From NCBI GenBank assembly GCA_963681505.1, contig OY811991.1, forward strand, positions 2,759,171 through 2,823,170: DNA of 64,000 nt, read 5' to 3'. The position numbers and the translations under genes were made by a program. The notes under the pieces were generated by a model. The model was not told where the DNA came from. It searched no databases and worked only from the letters and a program-made list of their open reading frames with translations. Position 1 is the first letter of the stretch. Each line of letters starts with the position of its first letter. This document shows, piece by piece, positions 1-11,560 of this stretch. This DNA is from Eunapius fragilis (taxonomy: Eukaryota; Porifera; Demospongiae; Spongillida; Spongillidae).

Positions 1-1479
1 ACTCCTCCCATCTTCCAGAGGAGGGGTGTGAAGCAAGGGTGCCCACTGAGCCCTATCCTATTCAATATTGTGTTGGAAGGGTTGCTACGCCACCTATCGA
101 GCTGTGATGCTGGGTACACCCTAGCTGGATGTAGGGTGAATTCACTAGCATACGCTGATGACGTCTGTATAGCAGCCTCCAGCAAGGAAGAGAACCAGCA
201 CCTGTTGGATAGAGCAATGGAATACGTGGAGTGGGCAGGGTTTGCCTTCAACGCCAAAAAGTGTGGTTCCCTGTGTATGATCAATCAGGCTCCTCGAATC
301 TCTGTAGATCACCTCTACACCCCTCGTCTGGGAACGGATGTCATCCCTGCACTCTCGTGGGAGGAACGCTACAAGTACCTGGGGTGCCCTACGGGTGCCT
401 TCCGCTCGAATGCCAAAGTGCTTGAAGAGCTACGACAGTCCCTTGTGAAGGATACAGATACTGTCTTCCAGTCGCCCTTGGCGGAATGGCAGAAGTTGGA
501 TGCTTTTTGGAGGTTCCTGTTCCCCAGGCTATCATTTGCAATGAAAGTCATGTTCCCCGGAATAACGTGGTGCAAGAAACTAGATACCTCTCTAAGATCC
601 ATCATCAAACGTGGCCTCCACCTACCCAGGAGGACCTGCACCCATTACTTCTATCTATCTCACGACCTAGGAGGACTGGGGATCCCGAGCGCAGAAATGG
701 AATCCCATGCTGTCAAGGCAGGGCAAGCATTCAAGTTTCTCGCAGACACCAGGGACCCGTACATCAGAGCGGTAGCACTGGACCAGCTGACAGACACAGT
801 GAAAAAGAGAGCTCGCCACCTCGACCCCAACAAACCCGAACATCTGTCAGAGTTCCTAAACAGTTCGGCGCCCCCAGGGGAAGGTGGAGCAGGGGACATG
901 CAAAGCATCTGGAGTCAGTGTTGGGATAGCCTTGCCACTGGCGGGGCAACCATAGAGCTAACACAAGACTCGGCAACACTCCATACTGTAGACCAGCATC
1001 TGTCCTGGATAAAGCGGAACCAGATAGTCCAAGTCCTGAAACAGGCCATGAAGTTGCGTCATCTGAATGGACTCAGAAGATCCATGGACCAAGGCAGGGC
1101 GTTCGACTCGGTAGCTCAGCACCCGGACTCGACCTTCTTTACATACACCGGAGCATTCCTAACCTTCCCACAGTATCGATTCATACACAAAGCGAGGCTC
1201 AACCTGCTTCCTGTGAGAACGGTGCAAGCCCGATGTCGCCAGGCAGTCCCTTCAACCCAATGTCGTTTGTGTGGGAGGATGCCAGAGACACTTGCACATG
1301 TACTGAATCACTGCCACGCCAACCTGGGACTAGTACGAGAGCGACACAATGCCATCCTCGATAGGATTGTGCGGGCTGTTCCTCCCAGCCTTGGAACAAA
1401 GTACAAGGAGCAGGCAATACCTGGCACCACGGGAAATAATAGGCCTGACCTCACAATCATATCTCCGGACGAGTTGTGA
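1..1479 (+). pseudogene. Family C RLE retrotransposon ORF, RT palm to truncated endonuclease
   Basis: The frame is open from base 1, so the ORF enters from outside the window. It begins in the RT fingers/palm with RGVKQGCPLSPILFN, followed by the catalytic YADD at 151-162. After the thumb come the conserved LSHDLGGLGIPSAE block and the TFFTYTGAFLTFPQYRF block, then a CCHC knuckle (CRLCG...HVLNHC, about 1261-1314). The restriction-like endonuclease starts with RPDLTIISPDE, but the reading frame stops at 1477-1479, just where related copies continue with the second acidic motif (VEVSCPFE). About 100 C-terminal residues are therefore missing. The element would make target-primed cDNA at a nicked site; this copy should be endonuclease-dead. 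The family assignment rests on similarity to the copies at 11561-12892 and 53301-55911. Confidence 0.85.
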
Positions 1480-1803
1480 TGGTGTAATAGTCACTGACGA
1501 AACATGAACGCTTATGTTCTCTCGCTTTATTGACACGACCAAAGCCGATTTCTTCGAACGTTCTTCATTCTTTAGGTGTGGCGCTAGTCTGAATTTTCTC
1601 CCACCCATCACCTTTGAAGAAGCGCATGCCGTGAAAAAGTCACTAGTTACACAAAAAAATTCTTGAACTCAAAAATACAAAGCAAGAGCTACAAGACAAT
1701 ACCACTTTTAGACATGTAACGTGTATGATGAGGGGTACATTTTCCCTTCTGATAAAACTTGTTTCCTTGCTTTTTACACCAGTATACTATTTGCCTGCAA
1801 AAC
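1480..1803. other. Stretch without recognisable gene
   Basis: Homology to the retrotransposon ends at about 1474. The sequence that follows is AT-richer and shows no domain, RNA gene or clear element terminus on either strand. Confidence 0.5.
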
Positions 1804-2320
1804 TACATACACATACATTGAGTAAGTTAGATACTGCTTAATCACCAGGGAAGCATGGTACTGGTGAGGCTGTGCATTCTGGACCTCACCCAGAGGTTGC
1901 CTGACATGGTAAAGTCTAGCTCATGTCATTGGCCCCTCCCATCTGAGGGCCCATGGCTATGTCATCATTACATACACATACATTGAGTAAGTTAGTTACT
2001 GCTTAATCACCAGGGAAGCATGGTACTGGTGAGGCTGTGCATTCTGGACCTCACCCAGAGGTTGCCTGACATGGTAAAGTCTAGCTCATGTCATTGGCCC
2101 CTCCCATCTGAGGGCCCATGGCTATGTCATCATTACATACACATACATTGAGTAAGTTAGATACTGCTTAATGACCAGGGAAGCATGGTACTGGTGAGGC
2201 TGTGCAGTCTGGACCTCACCCAGAGGTTGCCTGACATGGCAAAGTCTAGCTCATGTCATTGGCCCCTCCCACCTGAGGACCCATGGCTATGTCATCATTA
2301 CACACACATACATTGAGTGT
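1804..2320. repeat. 165-bp tandem repeat, three full units plus partial
   Basis: Units begin at 1804, 1969 and 2134 with TACATACACATACATTGAG, and a partial fourth begins at 2299. The spacing is exactly 165 bp each time and the units differ at only a few positions. The unit has no open frame in common and looks like a minisatellite. It lies between the truncated retrotransposon and the decayed PHD/transposase gene. Confidence 0.92.
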
Positions 2321-3196
2321 TTTAATCTCCACAGGGAAGCATTGTAGTGGATCTCCTACAGAGAGACTATTCAATTTTCTCTTTATTAGCATTTATGTGT
2401 ATGTCTTAATTCTCTATTAGCACAGTTTGTGTGAGTGGCATGACTTGGTGTAGAATGCTTATTGTCTAGAATATTCCTAGATAGTATTTTAACACGGATT
2501 TTTTCCTTACTTTATTGAGTGTTTGAAATTGTATTAGCATGGTATGTTGCTGCGTAGTGGTGTCTGCATTGTTTATTTTGCAAAATCTTCTCAGGGACAG
2601 ACAAAATACAACATTGATCCTGCATATTTTGTAGCTGTCCTTATCGATAGAGTCCAGCCCCCTCTTGATGCCTCAAGGAAAGTTCCACGTGGGGTACTGG
2701 ATTTTAGTAGCTGTATCTCTCTCTGTGGCTGTAGCAGGCCATCAGACAAGTATGTACTGGCTGTGTACAAATACTGGAGAAGTAACAGAGGCAATCTGCA
2801 CACATTTCTAGGTTTTCCAATCTGCACTAACTTATGTTTGTTTTTTGCTCCGCTTTAGGTGAGGTTAATGACAGTACAGTTACCATTCCATTGGGGGGAG
2901 ATGAAATAGTTCCTGTGCCTGAGACAAATGTTGATGAAGTCGATGAAGGGATTATAAGAATGCCTGAAGAGGAGGGTGATAGAACAGATGCACTTCAAGC
3001 ATGTGAAAAAGAGGATCATTGATACAGCATGGCACTGTTCGCATAATAATGTAAAGATGGTCTAACTTATTATATTGTGAATTTCTGTCAGGCTGAATCA
3101 ACAAGTGAATTGCCACTGAGAAGAGATGACAAGGTGTGGAGACAGGTACTTTGTATTGATGCATATTTATATAGGATTTGTCACAGGGGGTGAAGA

Positions 3197-3420
3197 TGGA
3201 ATCATTACAACTGTATTGTTTATGTCAACAACCTTATGATCCATCAAAGTAAGAGTATTACTGGTAACAAATTGCTTAACTGCCCTTATGCATTTGTTTC
3301 TAGATTCATGATTGGTCGGCAATGAATGGTTTCACGGTAGCTGTGTAGGTATTAGTACAGAAGCATCATCTATTGAGGCTTACAAATGTCCTACCTGCTG
3401 TAAGGAGTGTATTGAGGATC
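3197..3420 (+). pseudogene. PHD finger split by an intron, damaged
   Basis: The first exon ends at 3248 and reads YCLCQQPYDPSK, followed by a GTAAG donor. The second exon starts at 3304 after a TAG acceptor and reads FMIG, then NEWFHGSCVGIS and YKCPTC. This matches the Cys4-His-Cys3 order of PHD fingers, which bind histone tails. The expected CD-x-C between FMIG and NEW is missing and the frame shifts there, consistent with a 7-nt deletion. The finger can no longer fold as a complete zinc site. Confidence 0.7.
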
Positions 3421-4069
3421 CTTCCTACATTGAAGAAACAGCTTTACATGAATAATGTACTCCATATGTACTGCTGCTATAGAATTATCAAGTGAATCAA
3501 GAGGCATTCCAACTTCGCAACAGGTTTGAATTTTTAAGGGTTCTATATGAGTTTGTGTGGTTTGCATTGTGAGTGTGTTCGTATTTCATTAGCTAGTGAT
3601 CTAAAAGCATAGTCATATCTGGTGTGCAATGTATGCATATGTATTTCCCTTTCCATAACCGGATATACACATTTAGAGTATGTTTATATATGAAGGATTT
3701 GATACAATTAAATATCTGCTTACAACAGTCTTAACATAGTTCCATTAATTGTATTACCATAACTAGTAAAATGACTTAAGTGTGCAGAGTAATAATTATA
3801 TAAAACCTTTGCCTTCATTTTGTTCTGACCATGACAAGCAATAGGTTAATACATAGGAGGTATTATACAATTTGTGACAATATTTAATAGTGCTTTGTTT
3901 GTTTCAGCGAACAGATCTATGTAGAATTATAGCAGAACTGCTTGCCCAATCTGCTGACTTACCAACCAGCAACATGTTTTGTAAATCCATACTACATCGT
4001 GGTTCTTTTTCAATCATGTGAGATACAATCTGCATAGGTGACACTATGAACCCGTCTTGGGTGCACGTA

Positions 4070-5095
4070 ATGGCAAATGGGCTATCTGAGATTAACCAGT
4101 ACTGCTGTTTTGCTTTTAAGCGACACTGGAAAAAGCAAGTCCAGTCAAGGAAACAGCTTAGTTCAATTTTCTTTAAGTACAGTAACTGCAAAGCTTTCTA
4201 TAACTAAACAAAACATTCATGCAGATAGTGTCGTTGTTGAGGTCATGCTCACTGGATCTACGCAGCACGTTACAGGGGAAACAAAAGCTCGAAATATTAG
4301 TTTGTCTGTAAGGAACGACATGCAACAACATTTTCAAATGACGCACATTGCACCATCAAAAGAGTACCATCAATGGCTGATAGCTCTTAGCTCTGAGCAG
4401 TATGCATCAGGGAATAGAAATGGAGTTGGTTGTTGAAGTACAGTAATCAGAAAAATATCATCAGAAGCAAGGCTGGCAATGCAATGTGACAAGGATCTTA
4501 TTATGTCACTCTTAATACTTCAAACCGAATTATTAATGGAATCAGTTTCTAGTAATAAATCTGTTAAAGGCTTTATCCAGCATATTCATGCTGCACCATT
4601 CAGTGTCATATGTTACAATGAGGCCTCAGTTCGTTTGTACCATGAGATAGCCAAATCTTTTCCACTGTTTTGTGATGCAACAGGTACTATAGTGGCCTTA
4701 CCCAAGAAAATAGGTAAACAGCCTACTGTCTATTATTATGCAATTGTATTAAAGCATCCTGTTGATGGCAAGTCTCCAATCGCTGTTGCAGAGCTAATTA
4801 CAGAGGACCACACAGTGCTTTCCATATCTTTTTTCTGCAAAGTTTTAGACAAGCTGAGAGTTTATTGTATGGTGCATGTAATTTGATAAATCCTGGTCAA
4901 GCCATCATTGACCGGAGTCAAGTGCTTCTTATCAGCTTTCTCCAAGTGTACCGCATGGAATCAATCGGAGATTACCTACATAGAGCTTTTAGAATTGTGA
5001 ATGGTTCAGGTAAACCCAAAGACTTCTCAAAAATTTTGCCTCATGGCTGTACCAGCCATGTCATGAATTCAGTCAAGAAGGACACCAAAAAGTGG
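4070..5095 (+). pseudogene. MULE-like transposase: zinc domain and DDE core
   Basis: A Cys/His-rich segment (YCCFAFKRHWKK... YSNCKAF ... IHADSVVVEVMLTG) at about 4100-4300 resembles the FLYWCH/WRKY-type zinc domain found at the N-terminus of MULE-type transposases. A candidate first catalytic Asp lies in LFCDATGTIV (codon 4674-4676) and a candidate second in AIIDRSQVLL (codon 4910-4912). HGCTSHVMNSVKKD at about 5042-5083 matches the C-x2-H insertion of this superfamily. A stop at 4434-4436 interrupts an otherwise continuous frame and a frameshift occurs near 4865. An intron appears to start near 5096. The superfamily assignment is from motif order, not from a profile search. Confidence 0.6.
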
Positions 5096-5199
5096 TGCGT
5101 TTCATTATGCTACAAATATCAATGTAACTGGTTATTTCCCATTCAGGTTTCAAAATGAGCAATACAGGTTTAGCATGTACTGCTTTTCCATTGCAGTAA

Positions 5200-6100
5200 A
5201 CTGTTCAACACGACGAGTTGTCAAAAATCGTATGTTTGTTTAAGTTATTGTATTGCTCTAAGATGGAAACTGATGGCATGGTAACGGCATATAATTCTTT
5301 AGTCAGTATGGTCAATTCCTTTCAAGAAGACCAGCTATGCTTTCAAGGCGAGGCTGAACAACCTGATGCTGTTGTTGATCATGACTACAATCTTCCTGTT
5401 CACCATCCATTTGGAGCTTACTTTAGCCAAAAAACCGATAAGGTGGTACTCGCTGATGGAGGTAGTACTGTAAACAAGTACTATAAGCCTGAATACTTTG
5501 ATGCACTAATGAAAAATTGGTTTCCAATGGCTCCATTTTGGAGTGGACTTATGCTTGGTAAGGCACATTCTAAATTACGCATCTTCAACATGACTTACAT
5601 TGGTGTTCTATTGTAGGGGACCTTCAGCGCCATAAACAGGAGACATCACATGGAAAACTAGTATTATACTATTACTATTTTAAGTATGTTATTTTTAATA
5701 AGTTCACTTTGTCTTAGCTTTCTAGAGATATGTGCAAAACAGCAGGAACAATAGAAGCATGGAACTACATCTTGAAGAGGATAGATCATACAGAAATGCA
5801 CATGAGACCAGATGTATTTATTCGCAATCACTATCCAGTAATATTGGGAAGTCAGCGGCAATTTTATGATGACCTACACAAGTCCTCAAGAAAAAGGCTG
5901 AAGGTGTCAATAAATGTATTTTGTTCATATAATTGCTTTTTTGTTACAGACATCTGAGTCCAAAAAAGGTTCTCGCCAAATTTGTGAAAAATGGTCAAAG
6001 AGAAATGTCAACAATGATGCCATCAACAATTCTATTGGATATTTTCAACAGAAGCCACCTAAACCATTTTCTATTAAGAATCAGACGTATGTTGAATAAC
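5200..6100 (+). pseudogene. MULE-like transposase C-terminal exons
   Basis: Successive open segments read HHPFGAYFSQKTD ... KNWFPMAPFWSGLMLG (to about 5560), GDLQRHKQETSHGKL (from about 5617, after a TTGTAG acceptor), KTAGTIEAWNYILKR ... RPDVFIRNHYPVILG (5735-5900) and ESKKGSRQICEKWSKR (about 5950-6098). The GT/AG borders and uniform strand indicate spliced exons of the same gene. The last piece is basic and may be a linker before the peptidase domains. No catalytic residue could be assigned with confidence in this part. Confidence 0.5.
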
Positions 6101-6567
6101 AATCTTACTGCGGCACCATATATTCATAAATAGAATGTATGTCAATTGCAGCAATGAACAAAGCAAGAATGTAACTACCAACACAACAAGGTTGTTACAT
6201 TTTAAAACATTTGGTTTAGTAAGGTTAAATTTGTAACAATAAAATTATAGAGAAGTAGCCAAGGCAGTAGAAGTGGATGATTGTTTTTCTGAGTCTGTGG
6301 ATACACTCCTTGACCACAAGTAAGGGTACAAGGGTGCATTATTGATTTAAGGTGGATATAAATTAACATGCCATTTATCCCTTTATTGAAAGAAGTCACA
6401 AGGCTGCTCTACAACACTTAGAACTGCTGCAAATGTAGAGGCTAAGGAACTTGCAGTCATGTTGAGCATTGCAGCTCTACTCACCATAGCTGCAAGTTGT
6501 TGTTCAAAAATAGATGCTATATAAGTCTGGCAAGTACCCCATACTTCTTTTATGGCTTTTTATTTCT

Positions 6568-7790
6568 CAGGAAGAAACAGGAGCCATCATAGAAGTTGCA
6601 CGAAAACAGAACAAAGGACTGGAAAATTCATCAAACATATGCTGGCTGAATGCTGCCATACAAGCCTTGTTTACAACGCCACTGTACACGATGATGAAAG
6701 GTATGTGGTAACTTTCTTACTTTGAATTTTGCGTCATGCACCATAGTTATGATTACATATAATCATTATACAGCAATGATGTCATTAAGTAAGGCATTAC
6801 TACTTGAAGCATTTGTCAGCATTTGCAATGATTTGGAAGGAATGGTGAACCATCCCTGTGATCCTGCAAATCTTGCAGTAAGATTATGTCACATCTGATA
6901 AAACAAACATTAGGATGCAATCAGGTCAGAAATGGTCGGTCTTACTCAAGGTGCTCAAAATGACTGCATTGTTAGAAAGATTGTTTATGGAAACAGAGGT
7001 TTAATGAACAATTTCATGGCAAAACATCAAATGAGCAACTTATGCCCTCAATTGCTAGATTGGTCATAAAATCCAGCAGCAGATTTGCACATCCGTTACA
7101 AGGCAGTCCCAGTGCGTTTGAAGGTGCATTTTCCTTTTGTTCTAACCAGTGCCTGCCTTAACCACAATATAACAAAATAGAATGTGTGAAATCAGTGCTT
7201 TCACTGTGATCCCATGTGGTGTTAACCAAACACATGGAAGAAATGTTTTTGATTTAATGATGGAGTGGCTAGATAGCAGACTCTCTGAAACGGAAGGACC
7301 ACAAGTGTTAGATGTGTTACTGTAGTTCGAATTTTTTTAGTGCCATTTACACTATAGATTCTGTGAAGGTTGCAACCAATGTTTATCTGTTCAGCAGAGA
7401 GAATTATCATTTCCATCTACCCTAATTATTCATTGCTCAAGAGTATCAGCCGATAACACATACAGAAAGCTAAAAAGCAGAATTGAAGTTCCAAGGTTTG
7501 CATCACAATTGCCATTTAACACAAATGACTTATTTGTATTACAGATCATACCAAGTGACTCATCCATGCTCCAGTGTCAATAGTGTCTATGAACTAAGTG
7601 CCTTAGTGGTAAGTTTGTATGCATACGATTCAGTAATGATTATTTAATTTAGCTTCATCACGGAAAAAGTGCAAATGAAAGACATTGTAATCCATGAAGA
7701 ATACACGGAGCAGGAACGCATGGATTCATTATAATGATGTAGAAGTCAGTTTGATTTTGCTTCCTGATTACATATGCTCAATAGAAGTGA
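6568..7790 (+). pseudogene. Ubiquitin-specific peptidase (C19) domain, decayed
   Basis: The exon at 6568-6704 contains the Cys box GLENSSNICWLNAAIQALF, matching the USP signature that holds the catalytic Cys, and ends at a GTATG donor. Further pieces follow at 6775-6890, a degenerate QNDC segment near 6955-6990, a CxxC-containing palm segment (FCEGCNQC ... STLIIHCSR, about 7360-7440) and a His-box region (HHGKSANERH ... WIHYNDVEV, about 7655-7750). USPs cleave ubiquitin from proteins. Stops around 7220-7330 and frame changes show decay. The lack of a canonical GHY in the His box may reflect damage. Confidence 0.6.
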
Positions 7791-8149
7791 AGGTAAAGAA
7801 TGCCGGAAAGCAAATTATGACACTTTATACTGTGTTCAATTTTAGGAGAATGTATCATTGGCAATCTATACAACTTCTATGACATCCGTATGTGATGGCA
7901 TGCATGTTTGAGTCACATCACATTGATGCATTAATTGATTTGCAGACATTCCTGGACAGATGCAATTCCAATCCACCTCCAATATATTTGCAGAAGTTCC
8001 ACACTCTGGTAAGTGGCATATGTGATATTTGAAGTGTTGCATAATGGAATACTTCAATTCAGGAGTAGTCCGGTTTACCAATGGAAATTGAAGCTGAGGT
8101 TGATTTATTAAATAAATGTATACAATGAACAACATTCTTTCAGCTTAGG

Positions 8150-8971
8150 ACAAAAGGAGCAAAACCACACTCCAGTTTTCAGCTAGAGAAATGTGATTTA
8201 ACATCATTGATAAGTGGAGAATGGATCAGCTCAAGAGTAAAGTATTTTCCACATATAATGGTCAAATCAAAGAGTATTCGTATTCAACAGATCATTGCTG
8301 CTTATTTGGATCTGCTTCAGAACTCTGTACATGTAAGCATTTGCATTGCATATCTTTGTACAGTAATCCTATAAGCCACTAATTACTAGGGAATGAAAGT
8401 AATTTCCTTTGATCCAACATTCTTGCCAGCCTTCAAAGCAAAAGGCTACAGTGGAGTTAGGTGTGCAAAAGTAAAAAAAATCCATGTGTGAACTAAATTT
8501 ATAACCCTAATCATTGGGTAGGGGAAGAATGTGATGGACTAAGACATGCTACTGTTTCCAGTACATAAACCACAACACTGGTGTCTAGTGGTTAGCATTT
8601 CTGTTTTGTACTACATCTAAACAATACTGGTTTGCAGGTGGTTTATCTTAAGTCAAAGGAAATTCACTGCATTGATTCACTAAATTGCAGCAATGAAGAT
8701 GCTGTCAATTGAATATAGTGAAAGGGGAAATCTGTCCTGTCAAAAATAATTGTTTTCTTTTTTTTTATTAAGGATGTATATGGCCATCGAAGTACAATAT
8801 TCAAGTAAGATTCAACTCTCAAGCTCAGATTGGAAGTTTAGTGATGTAATGGTATACATAGTGCCTTATGCAGTTATGCTCAATGCACACCTTTCCTCTC
8901 TAAAGACTGGAGGTACAGATAATCCCATGCAGAAAAATTCACAAGATTGTGGAGTCTTTGAGTGCTTGTAA
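8150..8971 (+). pseudogene. ULP1/SENP-type (C48) cysteine peptidase domain
   Basis: CDLTSLISGEWISSRV (about 8190-8240) is the entry segment of ULP1-like domains. VISFDPTFLPAFKAKGYSGV follows at about 8399-8460. The catalytic triad is readable: His in PVHKPQHWCLV (codon 8577-8579), Asp in IHCIDSL (codon 8674-8676), and Gln/Cys in NSQDCGVFECL (Gln 8942-8944, Cys 8948-8950). ULP1 peptidases remove SUMO-like modifiers and recur in several eukaryotic DNA transposons. A stop sits just upstream of the His motif and introns separate the motifs. This is the best preserved domain of the gene. Confidence 0.72.
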
Positions 8972-9177
8972 GAATATAATATTATGATTACATGTCCTAG
9001 TGTGATGATGAACACATCTATTAGGCTGCAAGACTACTTGTAGAAGGATTCCCTTGTCTGCACACACAGGTATGGCATGATGTTATATTATACTTTGCAT
9101 CATCTAGAAAAACAATTTTATTGCACCTTTCCTTCTAAACAAGGACTTGATTCACAAATTTAGATTGCAAATCGCGC

Positions 9178-11560
9178 ATGAGCTATCACTTGGTGCTAAC
9201 GAAATTAATACACAAGGAACTCAGTCCTCCCCATCAACATTGCCAGACAGCTCGCCCTATTGGAGCATGTCGTCAGGCTCCCCAACAGTCTACCTTGGGG
9301 GGGAACCCAATAAACCCTAACCCTCGGCTGCCCACAATAGTGGAGATCACTCCCATCCCCTCACCAATGCACACATCAATCCAGAAAACATCCACCTCAC
9401 ACCAACAAACCAGAGCTACGTTACAAATGGCAGATGAGGCACTTCACCTTCTGAGGGGTACACCCACAACCACACCCACCACCCACCACCCCCTCTGGGT
9501 TAGCAGCCAGCCCTTGCCCAACCCGCTCTCAAACTACAGTCCACTCCTCCCCTCCACGCCATGGCCAGACCCCACAGAGAGGGACTTTAGAACTGGCTCA
9601 CTCCTGGCCAACCCAATACCCCTGGCAACCGCCCAGGCAGTAATACCCTCTCTCAGCCTCAATATAAACAACCTTGTCGCCACCATCAGACAAGAAGTGG
9701 AATTAGGCCAACAGATCACATCAAGAAAGAGAAGAGACCAGGGCCATCTCTCCTCCCCCTCAAGGAAACTCACCCCCTACCCCGCCCCGCCACAGACAAG
9801 TGTTCATCAGGACACAGCCCGGCCACACTCCCTCTCCCAACCAAGGAAGGCCCAAGTACAAGAAGAGAAAGAGGCCACCTCTCCTCCCTTCAACAGTTGG
9901 GGAGGAGAGGTGGCCTCTTTCTCTTCTTGTGGTCTCCCCGGTGGACCACTCCCCGCCCCTCCTCTCGCCTTGTGGCCCACTGGCAGGCCTGCCCTGGTCC
10001 AATCGTATACCCCTGCCATGCATGCTCCTGGAATACTTAACACCCCATCTTGGATAACATGGGCGAGGTTGGTCCGTGGGTCCCTACAATTGGTACATGT
10101 ATGGCCCGGTCTGGTTGGCCAAATACCCTCCCCATCCATGGCCTGATGGGGGGACTGGTCCGGGCCCACCGCTGGGTGCCGGGAGGAATGGGGGATGGGT
10201 CCTAGAGGGAAGGATATTAGACCCACAACTGGTGTACACTCCTGGCGGGGAACTGGTGGGGGCCAGCGGTCCAACAGGCCTCATCCAGGGGGCAGAGTTA
10301 ACCCCCTAATAATAATCCCAGACACCCTGGTAGTACCAGGAGGGCCCCCACAGCCTTTAATAGACAACCAGAAAGAGAAGGGGGCAACTTAGTACTTCCA
10401 CTAGACAACAAACGAATGGGACATGACACCCACACAACAGGGCCTACCCAGAGGGTAATAGGGTCCCTACCTAAACAAACATTCGGATGACAATGAGGCC
10501 CCAGCGAAACTCTCCTCCACCCTCCAAACCCTCACAGAACGCCGCCTCTCTGATCCAGAATGGGCCCAGTGGTGCTCACTTTTAGACCAATGGTCCCAGT
10601 GGTCAAATGAGAGATCCAACCAGTCTCACCCGACAGCTCAAACAGCTTGGGCTCGCCGACAACAAAGCAGAAGGTCTAACGACCCACACCCCGCCTCCCA
10701 TCAGGCTAGGAACACACCCAGGAACCGCACCATCACACGCATGGTGGCCCTGCAAAAGTCCTACCGGCAAAACCCAAAAAGCTGCATGGCAAGGCTGCAA
10801 AAAAACTCCTCCGCCTCTAAGCTGCAAGGTTCCCATCGCAGCAGTATCAGACTATTTCCTAGCCAAACAGATATCAGTGGACCCAAACATCCCCATCAGC
10901 CCTCCACCCACCCAATTGTGGCAGGACGTCACTCCCACTGACCTCCTAGATACACCCATCTCCAATGACGAGGTAACAGGCATGTTGAAACAAACAAACG
11001 CCAACTCAGCTCCAGGACCTGACCGCCTCCCATATGCCGCCTGGAAGAAACTTGACCCCAGACACGCCATCATAACTACCATCCTGAACACGTGCTGGGT
11101 CAGTGCCAAAATTCCACCCTCATGGAAAAGGTCAATGACGATCCTGATCAATAAAGGCGACAAAGTAAACAACCTGGACAACTGGAAGCCCATTGCCCTC
11201 CAAAACACTTTATACAAAGTGTATGCCTCAATCATTGCGCGGCGCTTATCAAACTGGGCCATCGACAAGGGGTCGTCAGCCCTGCCCAAAAGGGCTTCCT
11301 CCCAATCTAAGGTTGCCTCGAACATGGTTTCTTGTTAAAGAGCATCCTGCAGGACTACAGGCGGAACAGGAAAGAGGCCAACATCGCATGGCTGGACCTG
11401 AAAGATGCATTTGGCTCGGTCCCTCATCCTTTTCTCTGGAAACCCTGAGTCTTGCAGGCCTCTGAGACGTCACACTAGCAACCATCAAGGACATATACAC
11501 TGACTCGTCCACCTCTGTAAGAACCTCCTCAACCACATCCACCCCAATCCCCTGCCGAAG
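9178..11560 (+). pseudogene. Family U (Utopia-like) linker and RT N-terminal half
   Basis: The first kilobase encodes the Pro/Thr-rich linker of family U, with the shared motifs RATLQMADEALHLL and DPTERDF and the block NLVATIRQEVE; the same blocks occur at 58080-58500. The GPYNWY segment near 10076 also recurs at about 58990. RT sequence starts with QTAWARRQQ near 10640 and is in a good frame from about 10800 (CKVPIAAVSDYF ... SAPGPDRLPYAAWKKLDP ... LDNWKPIALQNTLYKVYA). A poly-A frameshift lies near 10800 and others near 11270 and 11440. RT homology ends near 11560 just before the YADD palm, where an abrupt join to family C follows. The zinc-finger/Myb part is absent. The left border at 9178 is approximate. 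Confidence 0.75.
9859..9929. repeat. Perfect 30-bp inverted repeat (hairpin)
   Basis: Bases 9859-9888 are exactly reverse-complementary to 9900-9929, with an 11-nt spacer that can itself pair partly (CAAC-A-GTTG). It lies inside the Pro-rich linker of the family U copy. Related linkers at 14010 and 58650 carry only one arm, so the second arm is probably a local inverted duplication in this copy. Confidence 0.93.

Larger units (their letters stand above)
2859..8971 (+). pseudogene. Decayed multi-exon PHD - MULE transposase - USP - ULP1 gene
   Basis: On one strand and in order this region encodes an acidic segment (about 2859-3022), a PHD finger, a FLYWCH-like zinc domain with a MULE-like transposase core, further transposase exons, a ubiquitin-specific peptidase domain and a ULP1/SENP-type peptidase domain. 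The blocks are separated by short AT-rich introns with GT-AG borders. Several blocks carry stops or frameshifts (for example TGA at 4434-4436 and a 7-nt loss in the PHD finger), so the copy is probably dead. It is either one transposon-encoded protein or a host gene derived from one. That these exons form a single transcript is an inference from order, strand and spacing. No terminal inverted repeats were found. Confidence 0.6.

Noticed and set aside
1804-2320. CRISPR-like regular repeat
   Set aside because: Units are 165 bp, directly adjacent, without unique spacers, in a eukaryotic setting; it is a minisatellite.
2544-2858. First exon of the PHD-transposase gene
   Set aside because: The frame has no recognisable domain and an overlapping minus-strand frame is equally open; not enough to call it.
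9807-10274. Minus-strand frame in the Pro-rich linker
   Set aside because: It is a GC-skew shadow of the plus-strand linker shared with other family U copies, and contains the inverted repeat.
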